Positions 15,601 to 26,300 of a DNA stretch of 64,000 nt are shown piece by piece. Under the pieces are notes generated by a model that was given only the letters and a program-made list of their open reading frames with translations, ran no database searches and was not told where the DNA came from. Both the position numbers and the translations under genes were made by a program. This DNA comes from Trichoplax adhaerens (taxonomy: Eukaryota; Placozoa; Uniplacotomia; Trichoplacea; Trichoplacidae), in contig NW_002060946.1 in the NCBI RefSeq assembly GCF_000150275.1, positions 3,243,454-3,307,453 on the forward strand, written 5' to 3'. Position 1 is the first letter of the stretch, and each line of letters opens with the position of its first letter.

Positions 15601-16626
15601 AATGAACGGAGAAAAAGACCGACATCTATGGCAGACTTGTCGGCTACAGAAGGTGCTAGTGATGAAGTAGACAAAGGACAAGCAGAGTCAGAGCAAATCT
15701 ATACTGAAATTGTAGATGCTAAAGTTGAAGGAACCGACGAAGGAAAGATAACAACTGAAAAAAAACGAGGATTCAAAATCAAAACCCCCAACATTAAAAC
15801 GTCCAATATTAAAACAAACTTCATGGGGTTCTTTAAGCGCTCAGGCGATTCAAAGTCGTCTAAACAGAAGGTAGCTGAAGAGAAAGCAGTTGGAGAAAAG
15901 CAGCCAGAAGAGGAGAAAGTAATTCTGTATAATTTTTTAATTTTGAAGTAAACCGTGCCACCGCTATTGCCATTCTATTAACAACAAGCAATATTATAGG
16001 AGTAAAATTAACTATATTGAATTCTCATGAATGATAAAATTTTGTTAAAAGCAGGAAGAAGTGGCAGAAGCATCTTTAGAAATACATGTAGAAGAAGGTC
16101 AAAAGCTCGATCATATCACTAAAACTCGTGCAGCTGGCCCACCACGACGTAGGCCACCAACACGTCCAGTTTTGGGTACCGATGAAGATCAAGAAGCAAA
16201 TGGCGAAAAAAAGAAAAATGATGGGTAATATAGTATTCCTGAGCATTTTTTGAAGAGCTGATGACTTCTCTGTGCTATCATGATTGTATAATTCATCCCA
16301 TAGCCCATAGTATCAGGGTAGCTAATCAAAAATATGGCCTATTAATTTAGGCAAAATGGAGAGGTAGAAGATGAAGACGACATTTATGAAAATAGCATTA
16401 GCATGGATGAACTGAAAGGTACAATAATTTATTGATTAAATCTAAAATAATTGTGTTAACATCAGTCGCTTATAGTCAAAACTACTACTTACTATTGAAG
16501 CTTAGAATCAAATTACATATCCATTTCATTAATGTCATCACATCCCTCTAATTTATTACACAATCCTAAATCTCGCACTTTACGAATTATTTTATAGCTG
16601 CAGCAGCGACTACCGATGCAAAATAA
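3684..16626 (+). CDS. CARMIL: CARMIL family actin capping-protein regulator (about 36 exons)
   Basis: CARMIL proteins bind actin capping protein and uncap barbed ends at the leading edge. Exons, spliced in phase, encode about 1090 residues (human paralogues about 1370-1435). In order: a PH-like N-terminus (exons 3684-3708, 3931-4022, 5451-5504, 6942-6998, 7168-7307, with VAKGDKIENRIL and FLELTSVVGKSNA); the PCGGYSRMY linker (7443-7543, 7659-7729); a long leucine-rich-repeat domain (about residues 200-625; exons 7894 to 13013, with repeats such as LTKLDLSGNNL and VTNLDISDNG); a helical region (13273-15041); and a basic, disordered tail (15568-15918). The tail leads to a capping-protein-interaction motif, LDHITKTRAAGPPRRRPPTR, at 16099-16158. 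The last exons are 16351-16418 and 16598-16626, ending TDAK-stop. The first exon (MAAEQSQQ) is chosen because its phase-1 donor matches the 3931 acceptor. The exon 10/11 junction (near 9029/9147) does not join cleanly. Identity is firm; the two ends are less so. Confidence 0.93.
8220..8939 (+). repeat. Degenerate tandem repeat filling CARMIL intron 9
   Basis: Roughly 110-150-base units recur four to five times. Each has a phrase like ttttaaaatagagatgc, then tagattat, then a 'cta atc aaatagcttagctac' block and a 'gaacaagattat' block. The final unit runs straight into the 3' splice site and first bases of exon 10 (ctattttag, then AACGGAGATGCC). Confidence 0.6.
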
Positions 16627-18263
16627 AAAGTGAAAGAGAATTAGGTAAAATGTCTCACGTGATATAGGACTTGAAATTTCATCCTAGTATATATTACTAC
16701 ATTCGTAAGAATAGAAAATAATTTTAAATTCTACATGATAAATCACTACTTACTTAAATACTACGAGATGCTACTTATTACGAATAGCATATTGTACTAG
16801 ATCTGTCACTGCTTATTTAGTATTATTATTACTTCTTTCTATAGGAAATTTGTATCAGTAAAAGAAATAGCAAGTCGAAAAGCCGAAACTTTTCAATGAA
16901 TTTCTGAATGATATTCTATTTGACAAATACAGTATATTTTAACTATTGAGATATACACGTAATAGCTAGCTTTCTTGATACCTTGTCAAGCAGTGAGACA
17001 TTTACCATTTTTACTTTAACTAAAAATTACAATTTTCGATAGTTACTTGTATGAATGATTGATTTGGCTGCTAATTGATTTCAAACTTTATTTTATGTGA
17101 TGATATCCTGTTTAGAGTTTAAGTCTTGTCCTGCAATGAAATTTGCATGATCGTGCTTGTTGCGATGAAAATTGGTTTCAATTTTGCATAATCATTTCAT
17201 TTGTAGTTGTAATGAACTTTGAGTAGCGATTAATATTGACTTAAAATCAATGCTGATTTATAAATTATTAACCATGATCTTAAATTTTACTTGAATCATT
17301 GGATAATTCAGCTTCTACTTCTAACGTTGGCATTGCCTTGCCTTTTTCAGCTGTATTTAAAACTATTGTTTCTGCTTGTTTTTGTATTTTTGATGACAGA
17401 TAGGCGTAAAGAAGTGTTCTATCAACTTTAGTATTACTATAAATTTTAGATTATAGTAGTAATGATATCTTCGATTCTGACTGCAGTAGATGTCAAGATA
17501 ATTTTAATTGTTGATTAATAAAATGTCCGCTTTCTACTAACGACTAATTGTGAACGAGATTGTTAGAAGGTTGACTGTTGTATCAATGCTAACATGCGAT
17601 AGGCGAGAGTTTCGATAGGGCTTTGAAATCATTTTATGATATAATTTCTATATTACCAAATCCAAATTGTAAAGTAAGTAATAATGCTAATTTTATTTGT
17701 AGTCCTATATTTACATTGCATGCTGTAGCGATAGTGTTGATGCTACACTTGCTACAGTTAGGATAGGCTAAATGACATTTATCGTTAACTTACATATTAT
17801 ACCCGTACGTTCACTGTAGATAGTTAAGCCCGAAATTGTATCGTATAATATAAGTAAATATTTCGCTTTAATCTAAAAGCTATGCAAGAAGAATAGTAAA
17901 GTTGAATTTGTTGCTATCGGTAGATATTTTTCAAAAATGAAAAAGTGCAATACATTTTATATTCAACTCTATTGTAGTGGTTTACATTGTAATTCTTCAT
18001 GATATCACACATTTTTTTGTACATTAAGAATAGATAACTACTCCGTAGCTAATTTTGAAGAGGAAATAACCTTCTTCGTCAAAGACTAAGAGGGTAAATA
18101 TTAAGAAAGAGCTTAATGTATCATAAAGAGGGCCACAATTAGAAAAAGACAACAAGTTAGTGCAGTTGGTGGCAAATGCTGTCGCCAACACCAGATGGTA
18201 TCAAAGTATAGCCTCTTAATTTAATGTTCGTCATGTGTCTTGTGGAAAGTGCTCATCTTCGCG
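16627..18263. other. Convergent intergenic spacer between CARMIL and LEPROT
   Basis: AT-rich DNA between two genes whose 3' ends face each other. It should hold both 3' untranslated regions. I see no further exon, RNA gene or clear repeat. Confidence 0.5.
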
Positions 18264-20213
18264 CTACCAGAGATCGTCCGATTTGTTAAATATTTTGCTA
18301 TATGCCAATATAGTCAAGTAGACGATTACGGAGCCACCAAGTATTAATCCCATAGCACCAGGTTGAATCTATTCAATTAAATTGACAGTGATGTTGATAT
18401 GCGCATTCAATGATTGTAGTTAGAACTGAATTTGTGTTATTCCGTGAATTGCTGTATTAAGATGGAATCACGATACGGTAACAATTACTTACAATCTTAG
18501 TGTGAGCCAAAAGCATAGGAAATGCTGTAGGATGATGGTAAGAATGGAAAGATGCATTAGTGGTAGCAAATTTCCTCAAGTATTTGTATTGTGATGACGG
18601 TTTAGTTCATAATAAGAGTTGAAAGTAAAAATATTATTAGCCAGTACTTACCAAAACCTGAAGTGACAAATACCGCGGTGCAGTATATTGCTATATCCTT
18701 ACCAACACTATCGAAAGGAATAAGAGTACCGCAGCAGTTAAATGATGTTATTACCAGGTAAAATTGCTCTAGACACATTTGATATCATTTCTCATTTATT
18801 CAGGTTTATTGTTGATGAGAAGTAATGCTCTACCATATGGTCTACCGTCATAATTGCTGTGATATCGTACAATGTCACTATAACTCGAGAAAGTTGGAGC
18901 AAGTTCAAGTTTATTGTATGCATAGACTTTGCCTAGTAACAGTCCGCTAATTCAACTATACTCTGCAAAGTGAAAGATATCAAGATGTACTCTTGCCTGG
19001 TGCAGTATATCCATCAGTGTCAATAGTAGTATGAATATCACATACGCATACAGTAATATGGTTACGTTATAGTTAGTATCGTCTGCTGTACAATCTATAT
19101 TCATCTCTATTTTTACTACACTACGACCATAAACAATTATGAAATACTGTATGTCCAATTTTATCACCCAAATGGCAAGATTTTTTATACACATCGATCG
19201 ATGGTACGCGTAGAAAGATTAATTTCTTGGTAAAGTAAATTACTGTTAGTAAGTGATTAAGTTAATGGACATCTTTTTGAAAAGAATCGGTAACTAGAAA
19301 GTAAAGGCGTCGATAGTATCAAAGTATCGTCATGGACATTGATTACATGATCGTACCCGCTCTCCGTGCCAAAATCCCCTTGAAGTCGATTAGCAATCAT
19401 GATGGGTATCGGTGCCAAGACATAAAAGATAACTGTGGTTGAAAAGAATCATTAATTCTATCTCTGTATCTAATTAATTCTATATTAATGTATGTAGTAT
19501 ACTCAATACGCTGATATAAGAATATCATAGCAATGTAGCCATTCCATAAGTCCTTTCCTACCGCTTTTGACATTCACTTACCGATAAACATAGGCCACCA
19601 ACAACTAAAAAATATTGAAGAAAAAGAGAATGAATGACGATGTTATAACTTTGTAATAAATTTTTTATTAGCATAACAATTATTTAGCGATCGTTGTTCT
19701 AGGCAATCAAGCCATTTCTCAATCATCCTACGATCATTAAGCAATCAATCGATCGTATTCTCTTCATTTTACAATCAATCAATTGAATCTTTGACTAGTC
19801 AAAATTATCGGTACTTACTCATATTCAGGTAATGCACATCCGAGGACATCCAAGAGGATACCACAAGCGAATGAAAACGTAATTGCGACAAGGCTAGAGT
19901 AGGGAAGAAAAAATAAGGGAATGAATTTAGCAAAACGGATGTAGAAGCCACAGTATTTCAAAGTCATTATAAGTCACTGTTTGTCTATGATTGTATAGAG
20001 AGGATCAATACATCCTTTCCAACGTAAACTAAAGTCGAGATATCACTACAGAAGGGTAGTCCGGTTTTAATGTTAAATTTATTATCGATTGCATTGCTAA
20101 TCGATAATGTTTTGGATGGGCCATTTTGTCCATTACGTCATCGTGCTACTTTTACTGGTACTGGTAGTACCAGTCATGGTAACGCGGTTTGACTTCTGAT
20201 GCGGCATTTCCAT
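18264..20213 (-). CDS. LEPROT: LEPROT / endospanin (Vps55 family) four-helix membrane protein
   Basis: Vps55/LEPROT proteins are small endosomal four-helix membrane proteins that control receptor sorting. Seven minus-strand exons join in phase: 20137-20213, 19819-19893, 19582-19604, 19357-19432, 18652-18707, 18493-18524, 18264-18368, giving 147 residues (human 131). Helix 1 contains LVAITFSFACGILLDVLGCA. It is followed by LPEYD and WWPMFIVIFYVLAPIPM, which match the family's ALEDY and YWPLFVLIFHAISPIPH. Helix 3 includes TAVFVTSGFAFPMLLA. Helix 4 contains AMGLILGGSVIVYLTI, and the C-terminus is KSDDLW, close to the family GDDFSW end. The first exon would add an S/T-rich N-terminal extension of about 26 residues. 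Phase fits exactly, but translation may begin at an internal methionine. The gene is convergent with CARMIL. Confidence 0.92.
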
Positions 20214-20311
20214 ACACAACATTAGACTAGGACATTGCTCTTGATTGACTATGCATCACGCAATCGCGTTCAAGACGTCACAATCGAAGTTAAAGAAAAG
20301 GATTTGTAGGC

Positions 20312-20668
20312 TTTAGGATTGACAGTGGAGACGATCGAATGGCGATCAAATTGTAAGGCATACAAGCAAAAGAACAGATGATTTGAACTGATCAAGGGCA
20401 GAATAGGAATAGAGTCTAGTTTCGGACTGTAGATACTGTCTTGGATGGTATCAATGAAGTCTGCTCGAGCCGATTTGTAATGGTGTATTGACAGTGAAGA
20501 TGGCTAAATGACGGCCGAGTTTCAATGCATACAGCCCAGTACAAGCAAAAGAATGGATGTTTTGAAAGTGATCAAGGATAGTAGTAAATAGGAATAAAGT
20601 GTCGGTAAGGACGCCATGTACCATCTTTGATGGCATCCATGGACTTGACTACAACTGATTGAAATGGC
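20312..20668. repeat. Degenerate direct repeat pair next to the 201-bp array
   Basis: Two related segments of about 170-190 bases share phrases such as 'attgacagtg', 'cat acaagcaaaagaa' and 'atgatttgaa tgatcaagg'. They differ by many substitutions, so they look like older copies. They sit immediately left of the 201-bp array. Confidence 0.55.
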
Positions 20669-20693
20669 CATGATTATAATGAACAACTTACGC

Positions 20694-21296
20694 TGGTGTC
20701 GCAATTCAATCAAAAGGATGCAACAAGAGGACAAGAACCCGATAGGATCGACGTCCAGTAGGAATGGATACCCAATACATCGTCGCAGTATTATCCCATA
20801 GCGATCATATTAGAATGGGGATAGAATGAAGAGAAATTGAATTAGTATGATGTATACCGTGTAAGAAGAGAATTGGATTTGAACAAAATTCACCTGGCGT
20901 CGTAATTCAATCCAAAGGATGCAACAAGAGGACAAGAACCCGATAGGATCGACGTCCAGTAGGAATGGATACCCAATACATTGTCGCAGTATTATCCCAT
21001 AGCGATCATATTAGAATGGGGATAGAATGAAGAGAAATTGAATTAGTATGATGTATACCGTGTAAGAAGAGAATTGGATTTGAACAAAATTCACCTGGCG
21101 TCGTAATTCAATCCAAAGGATGCAACAAGAGGACAAGAACCCGATAGGATCGACGTCCAGAAGGAATGGATACCCAATAAATCGTCGCAGTATTATCCCA
21201 TAGCGATCATATTGGAATGGCGATAGAGTCAAGAGAAATTGAATTAGTATGATGAGTACCGTGTAAGAAGAGAATTGGATTCCAACAAAATTCACC
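20694..21296. repeat. 201-bp tandem repeat, three copies
   Basis: The phrase gataggatcgacgtccag recurs at 20741, 20942 and 21143, a constant 201-base spacing, with near-identical sequence across the unit. 201 is a multiple of three, so a minus-strand frame stays open across copies (about 21011-21295). It reads as hydrophobic segments around LDVDPIGFLSSCCIL. In the first copy this frame is followed by a donor-like gtaagt (minus strand, near 20688). Confidence 0.9.
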
Positions 21297-21679
21297 TTTA
21301 ATTCCTGCCATACTGTAGAGGTTGTTGTTGTTGTGGAAGAATGATGATGATCGATCGACGAGATGCTGAAGGTTAACGGTCTAGTCGAGGGGTGCCGGGG
21401 CTGCTCATAAATGACACTTGATTGTGGTGCTGTCCGTCCGCTCGTCCACGCAAGCCTGTGCTGTACTGCGCAGTGTACAGCAGCAGTGCTGAATTCAAGC
21501 TACTGTACCGGACCGAACCGAACCGTTCTGATCTGGACTGTCCTGCTCGTTTGTTTACCAACTAGAGAGAAAATTTTTTTTCCAGGTACAAGTCTGCTAT
21601 TGTTCTGGTCCAGGGCGACATGGGTTTTGCGCAGAGAAAGTTGTTGAGACATTTTGGGGAGTGAATTATACAGGTGTAG

Positions 21680-22070
21680 TACAGCAGAGTGACTACATGA
21701 AGTTAGGTACCCTTAAGAGATGATTGGCAAAAGCCAATGGAAATGAATTTTTCAAGTGTCTTGTTGATTCCTAGTCATGGCTGGGGCATTTTTTCACGAA
21801 ATGATGACATAGTGTACCCCAGGTATAGTATAGTATCGTAGAGTGACTACGTGAAGTGAGGTACCCTTGAGAGATTTGTACTCTTAAGCAAATGGAAATA
21901 AATTTTTCAAGTATCTTGTTGATTCCTAGTCATGGCTGGGGCATTTTTTCACTAAATGATGACATAGTGTACCCCAGGTATAGTATAGTATCGTAGAGTG
22001 ACTACGTGAAGTGAGGCACCCTTGAGAGATCATTGGGATAAGCAAATGGAAATGAATTTTTCAAGTGTCT
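21680..22070. repeat. About 155-bp tandem repeat, roughly 2.5 copies
   Basis: The phrase gtgactacntgaagt starts at 21689, 21843 and 21998. Between occurrences the unit carries 'ttgttgattcctagtcatgg' and 'gatgacatagtgtacccc'. Copies are highly similar; the last is truncated near 22070. Confidence 0.85.
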
Positions 22071-22832
22071 TTCCACACATCCTGTAATGTTCGCTAGTGG
22101 CTTAGTGACAGTGGTGACCCTTGAGAGATCATGTTTTGCAATCATTTTACGAGTGGAATCTCTACTTGCTCTCCGCTTCAGGGAACATTCTCATTTTTGA
22201 GTCAGCCCATTTTCTCCTCCATTTTATACCGTTGTATGACGTTTTACAAGTGCTACTGTATAGTATACAGTGTCGTACACAGAGGCAAGCTAGCAGGTGA
22301 CATTATTTGTAGGCAAAGAGCCCCTCTCTTGTGCTGGTTCCATTGCACAACAAACCATGTTAAAATACATGCCTGTAGAGTGTGTGTGTGTACTTATGCT
22401 ATATGCATGAATAGATGTTGTTTTATCGCAATTGATTTTATAAATTCAAGTTTTATCCTTCAATTGGCCTTCTTCCGTTGCATGGAAATGAAGAAATGGA
22501 ATCCATTTTGCAAGATTGGAACATCATTTCCAAGGCCTAGCTACTAGTCTACTTTGGCACAAGAACAAGATTTTGATGGACACCTCCAATGTCTGTCCGT
22601 CCAAAAGAAAGATGGTACAGGCACTGTATCAAGACAGGAAGATGGCCGATATTGGACCCTCTTTACCCCATTTTCCCATGGGTATTGTATGCTGTTGAAA
22701 GTGTGGAAAGGGACAGTCTTCTACCAAATACTGCTTTGCAATTGTTTTTCTTTGTAATTAATCATTCATTCTCATCTGCTGACGTCATGACCCCGAGTCA
22801 GCCATAACAACCGACCCTCGTCATCAGCCCAC

Positions 22833-22950
22833 CACACAGTCACACACACACACAGTCAGACACACACACGGTCACACACACACACAGTCACACACACACA
22901 CAGTCACACACACACACAGTCACACACACACACAGTCACACACACACAGT
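22833..22950. repeat. CA-rich minisatellite (about 16-bp unit)
   Basis: Repeats of the form cagtcacacacacaca run about seven times with small variants (a gac or ggt substitution). Confidence 0.95.
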
Positions 22951-23319
22951 GGTAGCGGCCAACAACAAGGACGCCATTAAACCCTTTGCAAATCCTCCAT
23001 TAGCGCTTTCCAGTTGGCATCGTTTGCATGAGAAAAACTGCAAGAACTTTTCTTCTTGACTGCATTGATGCATAGAAAAAGAACAAATTGAAACGGATTG
23101 ATCGCTTAAAATACTGATTGAATTGTTAATTGTAGGCGTAATTGAATTAAATTGATCATCACCCATCTCAGTGGTTGCTTGTTGGTGATCCAATTCAAAA
23201 GAATTCTTGCATCGTGTTGGAGAGAGAGAGAGAGAGAAAGAGGGGAAAAAATACCCCCCAAATTATCCATTAAATTACTACCAAACAAGCGAACTATCCA
23301 TTGATTATCGCCATTAACA

Positions 23320-26300
23320 ATGGCTGATTCTTCTTCTCCTATGGCATCGACACAAACCCAAGTCAAAGTGGTCGACCCTTCCAAGAAAATTTGGTGCTCA
23401 AGTCGTGATACTATCGCTGCCTCTGAGCGCGGCGTTGTAACCAGACGCAATAAGAAAGTGGAGAGACCCAGTAATCATATTATTGAAGAAGTAATTGAAC
23501 CTTTGCATTTACTTGGAGCCTTTGTTGGCTACCATTCGCCCAAGTATAAGACATTAGCCAGTATTTGCCTTTTCCTTTTCTACCTCAACTTGATCATTTC
23601 GTCCACTTTTATCGTCTATTTTACGGCCATCAATCTCTACCTCATCGTCTATTGCATCGTCGCTGTCATGTATACCCTTAGCGCTGGTTTATGTGCTTAC
23701 TATGTCAACACTAGAACGCTGCCCTATATCGAAAAATCCATCAAAGCGCTCTATCGTGATAAATTATATATCGATAGTTTAGAATCGGTTCGAGAATTAA
23801 ATAAGGTAAGTCTAGTCATGATGGGATACAATCCATTCAATTCTTGTTGTTTTTCTGCACTTTCTCAACTGCTTGTCTTGTCCAACAATTCATCCTGCCT
23901 CCGCCGTCTTGACAATATCCGACATGCAGCAACAAGTTTCGTCCACAGTTGGACACTCTCTTCATTCTTCAAAATTCATTTTTTTCCATCCCCTTTTTCC
24001 TTCAACAAAGTCCTTTTCTATCTTTAACCTTCAACAACATCCTTCCTACCCAATGAAGAGGTAAAATGGAGTCAATCAGTCGGGTATAAGTTTATTAAAG
24101 ATCCAAATTCTCCTGATCATGACGATACTTGTCGATAACAACGTCATCACGTACAATCGTCTAACCATTTTTCCCCAATACCTTTCCTTCGCTACGTTCA
24201 AGAAGGTAAATGGGACAAGAAAACTCTTTAACGCCATGAAAATAGCCATGAGATGAGAATCAATAGTAATCAGTCCATTGGATAATGATAAAATTCGCAA
24301 GAAATGCAATATTGTCATGATGGAATCGATCATAAACAACGTTGTTTATTTTTCTTTCTGCCATCATTCATAATCTATCTTTTTTTTTTTTTTCCCATCA
24401 ATGCCATCATAAATTTTTCTCCATCGCTGACTTGCAAGATGGAAAAGATAACCTAAATGATGAAGGCGCTAGTAGATACAAGCAATGTTGTATGAAATGC
24501 ATGTTAATGCATTTTTCCGATCTGATTTAAACTTTCATGCCTTGACAGCGCGATCAGATCATTTTTGTTGACAACATTGAAATTTTGCTTTACATTATTG
24601 TGAATGCGCTCGTACCATTTTTCTCCTTTCCCAATCTTACATTAAGGTCATGCTTGCCTTTTCCATAAATTAGACAAATGAAATGATGATCAACGCTACT
24701 CTACTACTGTCCATCATTGACTAGGAAATAACATTAATAAATCCTTATCAATGCTTGGCGATCCTTACTGCACGCGTGGCCATTTTTGAACTCTTCTCTC
24801 CATCACAGTTCACAGTTTCAAGGAGAGAGAAAAAAAATACTCCATTGTTGACCGTTAACCAGTTTTGGGGGCCAAGGATAACATTACTGTTAAACCTAAC
24901 AAATCCAATCCCAATAATCAATGTGCCTGTCCAGTAAAAAGCTAATAGGCTGTCTTGTACAAATGAGAGAAATTTCCATATTTTGGCCATAATCAGACAT
25001 GGCTTCTATCCCACATCCCTCATTATTCATAATCAAATTGGCCAGTAATCCAATGGAAAATCCCTCCCATTTCTTATGCGGTTCAATTCATTAATTATGA
25101 CAGAGAAAAACATTGGAAAAGGATGAAGAATCGCTTTGATGCATGTCTGTATGTTGCACCACTTTGTCAAGCAATTTCTGAATCATTTCCATCAACCAGC
25201 TATTAAGGAAAGAAAACGCACTCATGACTGCATTGATAGAGGGTGTTGAAAACTATTCTATTCAACTGTCAAATTGACAATCCTGGTTGTAGTCGAACAA
25301 ACTTTTGCCTTGATTCACTTTAAGGTGCTAAAATCAAAAATCTCCTACACAATTTTCTATTAATAACTGGATGTCATCAATGATTGATGATCTATTGAAA
25401 CAAGAATAAAAATGGATTTAATCCGGTCTTATTCTGGCCGTATTCAATAACATTTCTACGTGATGGACTATTGATGCTGTTACAGCTAAATCAAAGTCTT
25501 TTTAAAAGAATTTTTATTTCTCTTTTCTCCCCTTGACGCTAATCTAATTTTATTTATTTTTTTCCCCCTTTTTTGCTGTCTTTCCTTCCATTGCTAAGGG
25601 TTCATTTTAGGCAATGGTAGACATCAACATTGAATTAATTTTACCACAACAGTGATCGATGATCCAATGCTATTGAAAATGGCATATTACCGTCGGCTGA
25701 AAACTAGACATCACAGCTGTCATCATGTAATTTCAATAATGATAGAGTAGATGATAAATTTAAACCTCCACTAGATTCCTTTTTCAATTCTACAGTACTT
25801 TAAGCTACCGATGGAGTTCTACCCCATCCTGTTTATTTATTGGTATCAAGGGTAATTATCCCGGGTTAATGAAACCTTTTAGACTTGCTTACACAACACC
25901 AGCTGGCTGGCCCCAAGTTGATAATACCCATTTCATGCAATTTAATGAATATATCGATACGATGAGCCATCTTGCTTAAGTTCATATTGAATTGGATATT
26001 GAAATCGATAGTATACTTTACTGTACTAGCCATCGACATCGTTAAATCCAATATTAAGTTTAGATTCATTCTGTGCGTTTATTGGACCACTTGATAGCAA
26101 GTTTAAAATTGGATTACAACAACAAGATACACGTTATCAATGCGCTAGTGAAAATTGGCTTTCACTAGCCAATTTTAATACGTGGATGATTTCAATCATG
26201 GAAGTAAAAAACTTCCACCTTTCCATCGTAGCGATATCTCCATGATTTCTACCCATGTTGAAATGTTAATCCATAATCTCTGCCTTTTTTCACCATAGTG

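Larger units (their letters stand above)
20214..23319. other. Repeat-rich intergenic region between LEPROT and the GRL-like gene
   Basis: Contains several distinct repeat blocks annotated separately. It also has a locally GC-richer patch at about 21370-21560 with tandem 'gaaccg' and 'gtccg' phrases, and a short GA run at 23218-23236. Open frames of 60-140 codons exist near 22131-22807 but match no family I recognise and carry no supporting splice structure. The promoter of the gene starting at 23320 presumably lies at the right edge. Confidence 0.5.

Noticed and set aside
22131-22547. Plus-strand open frame of 138 codons
   Set aside because: Cysteine- and phenylalanine-rich with no recognisable domain, no splice context, and overlapping other frames of similar length; it fits chance in repeat-flanking DNA.
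24076-24339. Minus-strand hydrophobic frame of 87 codons inside the GRL intron
   Set aside because: Looks membrane-like but has no partner exons or family match and lies inside a well-bounded plus-strand intron.
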